Below are positions 16,900-25,050 of a stretch of DNA of 64,000 nt, piece by piece. This stretch comes from Lentibacter algarum (GTDB taxonomy: Bacteria > Pseudomonadota > Alphaproteobacteria > Rhodobacterales > Rhodobacteraceae). The stretch is from contig NZ_JAHKQI010000001.1 in NCBI RefSeq assembly GCF_018860975.1, positions 1-64,000 on the forward strand. Reading direction: 5' to 3'. Positions within the stretch are counted from its first letter, which is position 1, and every line of letters starts with the position of its first letter. The notes below the pieces were generated by a model, which did not search any database, was not told the DNA's origin, and worked only from the letters and a program-made list of their open reading frames with translations. Both the position numbers and the translations under genes were made by a program.

Positions 16900-17889
16900 A
16901 TGAAATACTCAAAATTCATAAAAGCTGTGGCCGTCGGTATGGCTCTCATTACAGCTACAGGATCGTTGCCCGGAGCGGCATACGCCGAAGGAGAAAAGGT
17001 TGCTGTTTTCCTCAAAAATATCTCCAACCCGTACTGGCGCGCCGTCCGTATCGGTAGTGAAAAAGCCGCGAAGGAATATGGCCTCGACATCACAATTGTT
17101 GCGCCAACAAAACCAGACAACATCGAAGAGCAAACCCGTCAGGTTGAAGACTGGATCGTGAAAAAGCCCGATGCTTTTGTCTTTGTTCCCGTTGATTACA
17201 AAGCGATGGAGCCATTGGTTCACAAAGCCAACGAAGCCGGCATTCCTGTGATCAACTTCTCCAACCGCGTCGAAAATGTTGATCTGGTGTCCTACATCGG
17301 CTCCGATGACTTCACTATTGGCTACGAAGCTGCAAAATACCTGTTTGACGAAATCGGCGGCGCAGGCAAAGTGGTCTACATCGAAGGCGTTCCCGCCGCA
17401 ATCACCGCACAACGCCGCAAAGCTGGCTTTGAAAAAGCGCTCTCAGAATACGAAAACATCGAGCTGCTGACGTCTCAAACCGGCATGTATCGCCGCCTGC
17501 CCGCACTTCAGGTTATGGAAAACCTCCTGCAACGCTACCCTGAAATCGACGCTGTTATGGCGGCCAACGATGACATGGCTGTTGGCGTTGTTGAGGCCCT
17601 CAAAACAGCGGGCCGTTTGGACGGCGTACCTGTGATGGGCGTCGACGTAATCCCGGATGCGGCGCAGCTGATCAAAGACGGCAAGATGTTTGCTTCCGCC
17701 GACTATAGCGGCCACGATCAAGGCTATCTTGCGGTTGTCGCAGCAGCCCGACACTTGCGAGGCGAAGAAGTTCCCGCCAACATTTCCCTGCCGGTTGTTA
17801 TCGTAAATCAAGGCAATGTTGACCCGTGGTTGCTTGAGCCAGAGCAAAAACCAACCCCTGATTGGGACGCGGTTATCGCTGCTCAATAA
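16900..17889 (+). CDS. Sugar-type ABC transporter substrate-binding protein
   Basis: This is a 329-residue periplasmic binding protein of the RbsB type. The signal peptide, about 30 residues, ends in GAAYAEG. The mature N-terminus, KVAVFLKNISNPYWRAVRIGSEKAAKEYG, has the aromatic (Asn-Pro-Tyr-Trp) substrate contact seen in sugar binders. AANDDMAVGVVEAL and VMGVDVIPDAAQLIKDG are the typical hinge and second-lobe motifs. AAAAGGGAG lies upstream of ATG16900. A terminator-like hairpin follows the gene and precedes the ATPase gene. The ligand is unknown. The neighbouring SDR and flavoprotein genes suggest an oxidised or cyclic polyol-like compound, but this is only inference. Confidence 0.9.
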   Translation: MKYSKFIKAVAVGMALITATGSLPGAAYAEGEKVAVFLKNISNPYWRAVRIGSEKAAKEYGLDITIVAPTKPDNIEEQTRQVEDWIVKKPDAFVFVPVDYKAMEPLVHKANEAGIPVINFSNRVENVDLVSYIGSDDFTIGYEAAKYLFDEIGGAGKVVYIEGVPAAITAQRRKAGFEKALSEYENIELLTSQTGMYRRLPALQVMENLLQRYPEIDAVMAANDDMAVGVVEALKTAGRLDGVPVMGVDVIPDAAQLIKDGKMFASADYSGHDQGYLAVVAAARHLRGEEVPANISLPVVIVNQGNVDPWLLEPEQKPTPDWDAVIAAQ

Positions 17890-17907
17890 CACATTTGATC
17901 AAGACCT

Positions 17908-17939
17908 TGGGAAGGCGGCAATCCGCTTTCCCATTTTTT
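17908..17939 (+). terminator. Intra-operon terminator-like hairpin after binding-protein gene
   Basis: An 11-bp stem with one G-U pair (17908-17918 with 17923-17933) and loop CAAT is followed by six T (17934-17939). It lies between the binding protein and the ATPase in the same operon, so it is likely a partial terminator that lowers downstream expression. Confidence 0.75.
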
Positions 17940-17957
17940 GGGCGGAGGAGGCCACAC

Positions 17958-18767
17958 ATGACTAACCCAAGCGTTCCCCTAATCGAACTGCGCGGCGCTA
18001 CCAAAAAATACGGTGGTGTGAAGGCAATCGACAATGTTAATTTCACGGTCTACCCCGGCGAGGTCCACGCCCTGTGTGGCGATAATGCAGCTGGTAAATC
18101 CACATTAATCAAATGCCTTGCTGGTGCGGTAAAAAGAGACACCGGAGATATCCTGATTAACGGGAAATCTGTTCAAATCCAGTCGCCTCGTGATGCCAAA
18201 CGCCACGGCATCGAAACAGTGTATCAAGACCTTGCTCTCGCGGACAATCTGAATGTCGCCGCCAACCTCTTCTTGGGCCGCGAAGTCATGCGCAGCGGGT
18301 TTGCCCGTATTTTCATCAACCACGGCTTCATGGAAGACGAGGCGGCCACCGTTCTCAAACGCCTGAAGATCCGTCTGCCCAGCGTGCGTCAAAAGGTTCA
18401 CAATATGTCCGGCGGTCAGCGCCAATGCGTCGCAATCGCGCGCGCTGTCTATTTTAACGCCCAACTCATCATCCTAGATGAACCAACGGCCGCTTTGGGT
18501 GTGAAGGAAACGGAAATGGTCTTTGACCTTGTCCGCGAAATGCGCGACCAAGGACATACCGTTATCATGATAAGCCACAACTTGAATCACGTCTTCGATC
18601 TTTGTGATAGGGTGACAGTCATGAAAACCGGGGTCCGCGCGGGCACACTAAAAGTCCGTGAGGCCACACAGGATGACGTGGTCAAACTGATCATGGCAGG
18701 CGGACGCGATTTCGATCAATCCCGTGATGCTTTACATTCTGCTCCCGATCTAGCGGGTTGTGCCTAA
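17958..18767 (+). CDS. Sugar-type ABC transporter ATP-binding protein
   Basis: This is a 269-residue single-domain ATPase with Walker A GDNAAGKST, Q-loop YQDLALA, signature MSGGQRQ, Walker B LIILDEPTA and an H-loop in MISHNL. The start at 17958 has GGAGGAGG eight bases upstream, and the longer frame to 17862 runs into the binding-protein gene. It is the energiser of the importer encoded by 14905-17889. It also resembles the ATPase at 3346. The stop overlaps the next start (TAATG), so the oxidoreductase that follows belongs to the same operon and probably to the same pathway. Confidence 0.9.
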   Translation: MTNPSVPLIELRGATKKYGGVKAIDNVNFTVYPGEVHALCGDNAAGKSTLIKCLAGAVKRDTGDILINGKSVQIQSPRDAKRHGIETVYQDLALADNLNVAANLFLGREVMRSGFARIFINHGFMEDEAATVLKRLKIRLPSVRQKVHNMSGGQRQCVAIARAVYFNAQLIILDEPTAALGVKETEMVFDLVREMRDQGHTVIMISHNLNHVFDLCDRVTVMKTGVRAGTLKVREATQDDVVKLIMAGGRDFDQSRDALHSAPDLAGCA

Positions 18768-19819
18768 TGTCTAATGTTGCTCTTGTTATCGGCGCCACTG
18801 GTGCCACTGCCCGTCGCCTCTCCGATCACCTCGCCGGTGATCTCGGATGGAAAGTTTACGGGGCGTGTCGCAGCACGCCCCCTGTGGGCACGTCCTTCAT
18901 ACACGTCGCTGTCGACCTGATGGATAGCGCCGCCGCGCGCGCCGCGTTCAATGGCCTGCACGACGTCACACATGTTTACTACGCCGCACGCGCGCCCCAC
19001 GGCGAAGGCGGCAACGAAAGTGTCCCCAACAATGTGGACATGCTGCGCAATGTGCTCGACGCCATCGAGCCCGTCGCCAAAGCCCTAAAACACGTGCATC
19101 TGGTTGAAGGCGGGAAATGGTATGGCATGCACATCGGGGCCTACCAAACCCCTGCACGCGAAGACCAACCGCGCCACTTGCCGCCCAACTTCTACTACGA
19201 CCAACAAGATCTCCTCTCCGCCCGTGCCAGCGCTGGTGGCTGGGACTGGAGCGCCTCGCGCCCCAATGTTGTCTGCGATTTTGATCCGGGCCGCCCGCGC
19301 AATCTCGTGCCGGTCCTTGGGGCCTACGCTGCGATCTGCCGCGCTTTTGACGTGCCCATGGATTTCCCTGGAACCCCGGCCGGATTTTCAACTCTCACCG
19401 AGGTAACAGACGGCACACTCCTCGCCCATGGCATCGCCCATATAAGCACCTCCGAAGGCGGCGCAAACTGCGCAGTTAACGTCACAAATGGCGATGCCTT
19501 CCGCTGGCAAACCTACTGGCCCGTCATCGCCAAACGCTTCGGCGCAACGCCCGGCATCCCGCGCCCCTTCCGACTCGATGTCTGGATGGCCGACAAACAA
19601 GAGGCATGGGCCGAAATCGCGCGCAAGCACAACCTCAAGGAACCCCAGCTGGACCGCGTCGCAAACTGGAGCTTTGGCGATTTCGTCTTCGGGCAAGATT
19701 TTGACGTCATCTCCGACACTGGCCGTCTGCGCCGCCTAGGATTCTGCGAAAGCCTCGATAGCGAAAAAATGTTCCTCGATTTGTTCACAGCTTACCAAGA
19801 CGCAAACCTGCTACCTTGA
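18767..19819 (+). CDS. PRISE-like SDR (progesterone 5-beta-reductase/iridoid synthase type)
   Basis: This is a 350-residue atypical extended SDR. The Rossmann start VIGATGATARRL is followed by VYYAARAP, HVHLVEGGKWYGMHIGAYQTPAREDQPR (the family's catalytic Lys region) and FYYDQQDLL, where the first Tyr occupies the position of the PRISE catalytic Tyr. PRISE enzymes reduce the C=C bond of enones such as 3-oxo-4-ene steroids and 8-oxogeranial with NADPH. An ene-reductase role fits the downstream ketosteroid-dehydrogenase-like flavoprotein. The start overlaps the ATPase stop. Substrate unknown; the family assignment is fairly sure. Confidence 0.78.
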   Translation: MSNVALVIGATGATARRLSDHLAGDLGWKVYGACRSTPPVGTSFIHVAVDLMDSAAARAAFNGLHDVTHVYYAARAPHGEGGNESVPNNVDMLRNVLDAIEPVAKALKHVHLVEGGKWYGMHIGAYQTPAREDQPRHLPPNFYYDQQDLLSARASAGGWDWSASRPNVVCDFDPGRPRNLVPVLGAYAAICRAFDVPMDFPGTPAGFSTLTEVTDGTLLAHGIAHISTSEGGANCAVNVTNGDAFRWQTYWPVIAKRFGATPGIPRPFRLDVWMADKQEAWAEIARKHNLKEPQLDRVANWSFGDFVFGQDFDVISDTGRLRRLGFCESLDSEKMFLDLFTAYQDANLLP

Positions 19820-19845
19820 CGCGCAATACCAGAAAAGGAAATGAA

Positions 19846-20547
19846 ATGAAGGCACTTGTTTTTGGAGGATCGCGCGGAATTGGTGCGGCAATTGTCGCCC
19901 ATCTCGCGCGAGACAACGCCGAGGTCATTTACACCTACACAAAGACCCCCGGCGCCCAAAACGCGTCCAATATCCACGCCATCTCGGCCGATATTGCCCA
20001 CCCCGACCAAGTTATCGCCGCCTTTGAACAGGCCCGAGGCATTTTCGGCACGGCCCCAGATACCATAATCATGAACGCCGGCATCAATGTTCCGCCCGCG
20101 CCGCTGGCCGATTTTGATCCGGATAACTTTCGCCGCTTGGTCGAAATCAATATCGTGGGTGCCTTCAACGTCCTCAGCGCCGCCGCGCGCGAAGTTGCCG
20201 ATGGGGGCACAATTACCGCCCTCACCACCTCGCTCGTCCGTCATGCCGTTCCGGGCGTCGGCCCCTACAGCGCCACCAAGGCTGCCGTCGAAGCGCTCAT
20301 TAGATCCATGGCCAAAGAGCTTTCCCCGCGCGGCGTGCGCGTAAACGGCGTCGCACCAGGGCCTGTGGATACCGATTTGTTCCGCTCCGGAAAAGACGCC
20401 GCCGCCGTAGCACGCTCCGCCGCCATGAGCCCGCTAAACCGCATCGGCACACCCGATGAAATCGCCGAAGTTGTCGGATTTTTGGCCTCAAACAACGCCT
20501 CTTGGATCCAAGGGCAAATCATCCAACCAAACGGCGGATTGGTTTAA
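19846..20547 (+). CDS. Classical SDR oxidoreductase
   Basis: This is a 233-residue short-chain dehydrogenase with GGSRGIG at the N-terminus, MNAG in place of the usual NNAG, a Ser/Thr in ALTTSLV and YSATKAAV with the catalytic Tyr and Lys. The C-terminal IQGQIIQPNGG is typical. ATG19846 is preceded by AAAGGAA. An in-frame ATG at 19816 has no ribosome binding site and would add ten unconserved residues. It lies in the importer operon between the PRISE-like and flavoprotein genes. Likely an alcohol/ketone oxidoreductase in the same pathway. Confidence 0.87.
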   Translation: MKALVFGGSRGIGAAIVAHLARDNAEVIYTYTKTPGAQNASNIHAISADIAHPDQVIAAFEQARGIFGTAPDTIIMNAGINVPPAPLADFDPDNFRRLVEINIVGAFNVLSAAAREVADGGTITALTTSLVRHAVPGVGPYSATKAAVEALIRSMAKELSPRGVRVNGVAPGPVDTDLFRSGKDAAAVARSAAMSPLNRIGTPDEIAEVVGFLASNNASWIQGQIIQPNGGLV

Positions 20548-20559
20548 AGCCGCCCCGCC

Positions 20560-22242
20560 ATGGATGAAACCCTGCCCCTCAAACCCCAATATGACCTGAT
20601 CGTTATCGGGTCTGGCGCCGCTGGTCTCACGGCGGCGCTCACGGCGGCCCTTGAGGGGCTTTCGGTTCTGGTTCTGGAACATCTCGAGTTTTTTGGCGGC
20701 ACCTCGGCACGCTCCTCAGGCACGATCTGGGTGCCCGCAAATCCGTTTCAAGGCAAAGACCGCGCCAAAAAAGATCGCATCGCAGCACAGAAATACCTCG
20801 CCGCCTTAACCCACAATTTGGGCGATCCTACAAATTGGCAACGCTTTTTATCCACGGGCCCCTTGGCACTGGCCGACCTTCACAAACGCGCAGGCCTCGC
20901 ACTGACCCCGCTCCAAGATGCCCCCGATTATCGCCAAGATTGCCCCGGCGCAGAAACCGGCTGGCGCGCCTTGGCCCCACCCGCATTTGATGGCCGCCGC
21001 CTTGGCCCCCTCTTTGCCAAACTCGCGCCCCCCCTCCCCGAATTGATGCTGTTTGGCGGCCTGATGATCACCCGCCCCGAAGCCGCCAGCCTGCTCAAGG
21101 CCGACCGCTCGTTGCGCGGCTTCATGCTTGGCATCCGCCTGATGGCCCGCTACGCAAAAGACCGCTTGCGCCATAAACGCGGTACGCGATTGGTGCTTGG
21201 AAATGGCCTGATCGGACATCTGTTAAACGCCTGCGTCGAAAATGGCGTCACCCTACGCAGCTCCATTTCCGTCGATCATCTCCTCACAGATTCCGGCACG
21301 GTGAGCGGCGTGATGACCAAGGATCAAACCCGCATTGACGCCACGCGCGGCGTTGTCTTGGCGGGTGGCGGCTTTCCCGCCAATCCTGAAATGCGCGCCG
21401 AAAACCTGCCGCACCCCACTCCAACCCATACCCCCGCCTCGTCCGGCGCGAACGGATCAACCCTCAAACTGGCCCAAAACGTCGGCGCAGCCCTCGGACC
21501 AAAGGGCCGCGACAACGCCTTTTGGTTCCCAAGCTCTATCGCAAAACGCCCCGACGGAACCACCGCCGTCTACCCCCACATTGTCTTGGACCGCGCCAAA
21601 CCAGGCCTGATAGCGGTGAACGCAAGCGGCGTGCGTTTCGTCAACGAAGCCGTCTCCTACCACGAATTCGTGCGCGCCATGTATCAAGGCCCAAACACCC
21701 CCGCATGGCTGATTTGTAACCGCAAATTCATCCAGACCTACGGCCTTGGCCTGATCCGCCCCAGAACGCCCTATTTGGGAAAATACATCAAAAACAAATA
21801 TTTACTTCAGGCCCCCACAGTGGCCGCTCTTGGGCGGCGCGCAGGCATCGCGCCCGCAGCCTTGCAAGCAACCGTCGAGAGGTTCAATAACTTTGCACTA
21901 ACGGGGCAGGATACCGATTTCGGGCGGGGCGATAATCCCTACGATCGTTCAAACGGCGACGCCGCGCACGACCCCAACCCCTGCCTTGGCCCTATAGAAA
22001 AGGGCCCCTATTTCGCACTGCCCGTTTGGCCGACCCCTCTGGCTACAAGCCGCGGCATCACAACCGATCACCACGCCCGCGCCCTTGCGACCAATGGCGA
22101 AACGGTGCCAGGGCTCTATGTTTGCGGCAACGATATGCAATCAATTTTTCACGGCGAATACCCCGGCGGCGGCGCGCAATTGGGCCAAGGCGTCACGTTC
22201 GGCTGGCTTGCAGGCAAACACGCGGCGCAAAACCCGTTTTAG
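20560..22242 (+). CDS. FAD-dependent dehydrogenase, 3-ketosteroid-dehydrogenase-like
   Basis: This is a 560-residue flavoprotein of the FAD_binding_2/KstD type. Its N-terminal Rossmann motif VIGSGAAGLTAALTAALEG is followed by GGTSARSSGTIWVP and a long cap domain. The central motif is RGVVLAGGGFPANPEM, and the C-terminus ends with VPGLYVCGNDMQSIF and PGGGAQLGQGVTFGWLAGKHAA. Relatives abstract hydride from an activated C-C bond (delta-1 desaturation of ketosteroids) or reduce fumarate-like compounds. It is the last gene of the operon that starts at 14905. Together with the SDR and PRISE-like genes it forms a redox set acting on a cyclic or branched ketone-like compound. The substrate is inferred only from family. 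Confidence 0.83.
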   Translation: MDETLPLKPQYDLIVIGSGAAGLTAALTAALEGLSVLVLEHLEFFGGTSARSSGTIWVPANPFQGKDRAKKDRIAAQKYLAALTHNLGDPTNWQRFLSTGPLALADLHKRAGLALTPLQDAPDYRQDCPGAETGWRALAPPAFDGRRLGPLFAKLAPPLPELMLFGGLMITRPEAASLLKADRSLRGFMLGIRLMARYAKDRLRHKRGTRLVLGNGLIGHLLNACVENGVTLRSSISVDHLLTDSGTVSGVMTKDQTRIDATRGVVLAGGGFPANPEMRAENLPHPTPTHTPASSGANGSTLKLAQNVGAALGPKGRDNAFWFPSSIAKRPDGTTAVYPHIVLDRAKPGLIAVNASGVRFVNEAVSYHEFVRAMYQGPNTPAWLICNRKFIQTYGLGLIRPRTPYLGKYIKNKYLLQAPTVAALGRRAGIAPAALQATVERFNNFALTGQDTDFGRGDNPYDRSNGDAAHDPNPCLGPIEKGPYFALPVWPTPLATSRGITTDHHARALATNGETVPGLYVCGNDMQSIFHGEYPGGGAQLGQGVTFGWLAGKHAAQNPF

Positions 22243-22295
22243 ATCGGAACGCCAGCAGATATTTACCCAACAAGCGCGCGCAAGCAGGGTTGTGG

Positions 22296-22310
22296 TTTTA
22301 CATTATCGCA
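22296..22310. promoter_or_regulatory. Degenerate operator before the IclR gene
   Basis: TTTTACATTATCGCA matches the reverse complement of the dyad at 24978 (TGCGACATTATCGCA) at 12 of 15 positions, with one intact half. It lies about 50 bases before the IclR start, which fits autoregulation. Confidence 0.45.
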
Positions 22311-22357
22311 TATAATATCAAAAGCCGAGGCAACCGCCTTGATTGACCCTTGATGCG

Positions 22358-23188
22358 ATGAGTGACTCATTGACCAATTCACCAACTAACATTCCCGATG
22401 GCGCCAAAGCCGACAAGCTCGCAAAGCCCGGCATCCAATCCATCGCCCGTGCGTTTGCGATCCTCGAAGTTATCGCTGAAAGCCGCGATGGGATTTCCCT
22501 CGCCGAATTGAGCAAAGCCGTTGAATTACACAACAGCACGGCCTTCCATCTGGTCAAAACCATGACCCAGCTTGGGTACGTTCGCCAAGATCCAAGCAAC
22601 AAAAATTATTTCCTCGGTCGCCCGCTCTATCAACTTGCCGCGGCAAGTCGGGGCGACGAACAGCTCGAAGAACTCAGCAAAGAATTTGTCGCCCAACTCG
22701 CCGAACGTACCGGTGAAACCGCGCATTTTGCGGTCCCTGCCCGCGACAACGTCATGATCGTATCGAAATTCGACGGCAGCAGCGCCTTCAAACTCAGCGA
22801 ACGCCTTGGCGAAGTAAGACCCTGTTACTGTACGGCGATTGGGAAAATGTATCTTTCAACGCTCTCCGACAGCGACCTAGAAGGCTACCTCAAGCGCGCT
22901 TCCTACGAAGCATGTGCGCCAAACACAATCACCGACCCGGACCGCCTGCGCGAAGAAATCATGACCATCCGCAAAGAAGGCATCTCCTTTGATGACGCCG
23001 AATACCACCCCGAGCTGCGCTGCGCGGCGGTTCCCGTGTACGACATCAAAAATAACTTTGTCGGCGCCATTGGTATCTCCGGCGCGGTCTGGCGACTATC
23101 TCTTTCGGCCCTTCAAAACAAGGTTCCGATCTTGCATGAAATCAGCCGTCAGATGTCTTTGGAATTAGGTCACCGACCCGCTAAATAG
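22358..23188 (+). CDS. IclR-family transcriptional regulator
   Basis: This is a 276-residue regulator. A variable N-terminus is followed by the winged HTH: IQSIARAFAILEVIAESRDGISLAELSKAVELHNSTAFHLVKTMTQLGYVRQD. The IclR effector domain has TGETAHFAVPARDNVMIVSKFDGS, CYCTAIGKMYLS and the conserved DDAEYHPELRCAAVPVYD. I use ATG22358; a TTG at 22343 is also in frame and the ribosome binding site is weak for both. The last eight bases overlap the convergent isomerase gene. I infer that this protein binds the TGCGAT-N3-ATCGCA sites found at three promoters in this block, with a half site at its own promoter. Confidence 0.9.
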   Translation: MSDSLTNSPTNIPDGAKADKLAKPGIQSIARAFAILEVIAESRDGISLAELSKAVELHNSTAFHLVKTMTQLGYVRQDPSNKNYFLGRPLYQLAAASRGDEQLEELSKEFVAQLAERTGETAHFAVPARDNVMIVSKFDGSSAFKLSERLGEVRPCYCTAIGKMYLSTLSDSDLEGYLKRASYEACAPNTITDPDRLREEIMTIRKEGISFDDAEYHPELRCAAVPVYDIKNNFVGAIGISGAVWRLSLSALQNKVPILHEISRQMSLELGHRPAK

Positions 23189-24011
23189 CGGATCTGTACC
23201 CCATTTCATAAAGCTGCGCACAGCTATCGAGCAAACCCGCATCCGGATTTGGCGCAATAATCTCAAGCATCGGCTTTTCACGATAGCCAATCTCGGCCAA
23301 AACAGGCGGCACCGTTGCAAATGGCACATCGCCCATGCCAACGGCATCATGTTTATAGACCTTTTGGTTGGTGTCCGAAAAGTGAACCAACTTAAGTCGG
23401 TCCGCCGCCATTCGCAGCTCTTCACAGGGGTCCATGCCAATGAAATGGCCATTCGCCACATCGTAAATCACCCCGATGTCATCATTTCCATAATCCGCAA
23501 GCATCTTCATCAAATCCTTCACGGCGGGCATATAGGCAAACGGCATGTTTTCCATCAAAATCGTTACCCCTGCCTTCTCGGCCACGGGGGAAAGGCGATC
23601 CAACGCCGCAAACGTATGCCCAATCAACTCCTCGCGCGTCGGCGCAAACAGCGGGTTACTTTTTCCGGGCCCAACAATCATCCCGGAGGCCCCGATTTCG
23701 CCAGTGAATTCCATGAACTGCGACAGCAACCCAAGCGTATAATCGCGCATCTCCGGCGAGGCCCCCGCAACATTGATATCAATATTGGGCATATTGACCG
23801 AAACAATCCGCAAGTCGTTCTTTTCAATCACAGATTTCAGATCTGACAGCTCGTCCTTTGACATTTTATGTGGCCAAAGATGGCCCGGATACATCATCAG
23901 TTCAAAGCTATCGAACCCCTTATCGGCCAAGTGGCGAAGACAATCCGCCGCCGTGTAATCCAAGGTATAAGAATAGGTGTTAATACCAAACGTTTTATTG
24001 ACGTTAGACAT
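23181..24011 (-). CDS. Sugar phosphate isomerase/epimerase-like TIM barrel (AP_endonuc_2)
   Basis: This is a 276-residue xylose-isomerase-like TIM barrel. It begins FGINTYSYTLDYTAADCLRHLADKGFDSFELM and has metal-site glutamates and histidines in ILMENMPF, VIYDVANGHFIG, LVHFSDTNQ and PMLEIIAPN. Family members include hydroxypyruvate isomerase, IolE/IolI and tagatose or erulose epimerases. CCGGAGAA lies nine bases before ATG24011. It is the third gene of the minus-strand set with the epimerase at 24036 (24-base gap). Its 3' end overlaps that of the convergent IclR gene by eight bases. It probably isomerises a sugar-derived intermediate of the same regulon. Confidence 0.85.
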   Translation of the reverse strand: MSNVNKTFGINTYSYTLDYTAADCLRHLADKGFDSFELMMYPGHLWPHKMSKDELSDLKSVIEKNDLRIVSVNMPNIDINVAGASPEMRDYTLGLLSQFMEFTGEIGASGMIVGPGKSNPLFAPTREELIGHTFAALDRLSPVAEKAGVTILMENMPFAYMPAVKDLMKMLADYGNDDIGVIYDVANGHFIGMDPCEELRMAADRLKLVHFSDTNQKVYKHDAVGMGDVPFATVPPVLAEIGYREKPMLEIIAPNPDAGLLDSCAQLYEMGYRSAI

Positions 24012-24035
24012 TGATCGTTCTCCGGTATTTAGGGG

Positions 24036-24896
24036 TTAAACTGGCTGTGGAAAATCGCGCCACGTGTACTTTGGCGCATATCCAAGTTTTTCGCGGGCAC
24101 GGTTGATATCAAACACCGAGGCCGTTGGATGGTTCTCATAAACAGACGCATCGCGCACCTCTGGAACCTCCCCAAACCGCTCCTTCAACATCTCAAGCGT
24201 CGGACGTACATTCAGCCCATCTGCGGCGGCAATGTAAAAACTGTCAAACGACCCATCCGCAACTTCAAGCGCCAACTCAAACCCTTGGGCAACATCCTGT
24301 GGCGCAACATAACTCCAAAGATGGTAGTTGTGAACGTCGGCGCCACGCGCCCCCAACTCGGGGTATTCAGGCTCAAAAACGATATGCGCCGGACAGATTG
24401 AAAGCACCTCAAGCTTGCCGCGCACCGAAAAACTTTTGCCAATCGCATGCGTAATTTCTTTCGTCAGCGAGTAAACTTCGCTGGGGCGCATGGGGTGGTT
24501 TTCATCGACGGGCAAATACTGAGGTGGCCAACCAACTGGATTGTAATGCAAGCCTGTTGCCGCATCACTGCCCGCAATCACCGCCCGCTTAACGCCAACC
24601 GTTTCCGCCGCCTGAAGCAACGTCCAGGTCCCCTTGGTATTCACCTCGAAACAGGCCTCTTCGCTGGCCGTACGCGGATTGGGAACCGCCGCTAAATGGA
24701 TCACATAATCGGCCCCCGTAAGCGCCTCGGTCATGGCCTTAAGGTCGCAAATATCCACGTCAAGATAGGCCACATCCGCCGCGGCGGGCGCAATCCGGTC
24801 AATGACCGTAACGGTGTATTTTTCCTTCAACCGATCCACAACAAAGCGGCCCAACCGGCCACTGCCTCCCGTGATAACAAGACGTTTCTTTGTCAT
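24036..24896 (-). CDS. NAD-dependent epimerase/dehydratase (extended SDR)
   Basis: This is a 286-residue extended SDR with TGGSGRLG, VIHLAAVPNP, the catalytic Ser/Thr region AVIAGSDAATG and YSLTK (Tyr, Lys). Then PAHIVFEPEYPELGARGADVHNYHLWSYVAPQDVA places it near uronate-dehydrogenase-like or UDP-sugar-type members. AAGGAG lies eight bases before ATG24896. The operator dyad at 24978 is 80 bases upstream. It resembles the next gene at 25051 strongly in layout (PPQYLPVD versus PPQYLPID, SVRGKLEVL versus AARGKLEVL), so the two are paralogues from an old duplication. Confidence 0.85.
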   Translation of the reverse strand: MTKKRLVITGGSGRLGRFVVDRLKEKYTVTVIDRIAPAAADVAYLDVDICDLKAMTEALTGADYVIHLAAVPNPRTASEEACFEVNTKGTWTLLQAAETVGVKRAVIAGSDAATGLHYNPVGWPPQYLPVDENHPMRPSEVYSLTKEITHAIGKSFSVRGKLEVLSICPAHIVFEPEYPELGARGADVHNYHLWSYVAPQDVAQGFELALEVADGSFDSFYIAAADGLNVRPTLEMLKERFGEVPEVRDASVYENHPTASVFDINRAREKLGYAPKYTWRDFPQPV

Positions 24897-24977
24897 ACTA
24901 ATTTCTCCTTTTCACCGATGTGGCCGTTCCGCCCATGTAATGGTTTTCAGGCCATAATCTCACATTAAAAAACTCAA

Positions 24978-24992
24978 TGCGATAATGTCGCA
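24978..24992. promoter_or_regulatory. Putative IclR-type operator (site 3), best copy
   Basis: TGCGATAATGTCGCA is a perfect TGCGA-N5-TCGCA dyad. It lies in the 155-base gap upstream of the minus-strand epimerase gene starting at 24896, indicating a promoter there in addition to read-through from 25051. Confidence 0.6.
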
Positions 24993-25050
24993 ATATCAGA
25001 AAGGCCAATTTCCGTCAAGCAATCCTGCCGCGAAACCGGCCCTAAAACCC

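Noticed and set aside
23179-23192. Short hairpin CCGCT-AAAT-AGCGG at the IclR/isomerase convergent overlap
   Set aside because: The stem is only five bases, there is no T-run on either side, and it lies within coding sequence of both genes; not a supported terminator.
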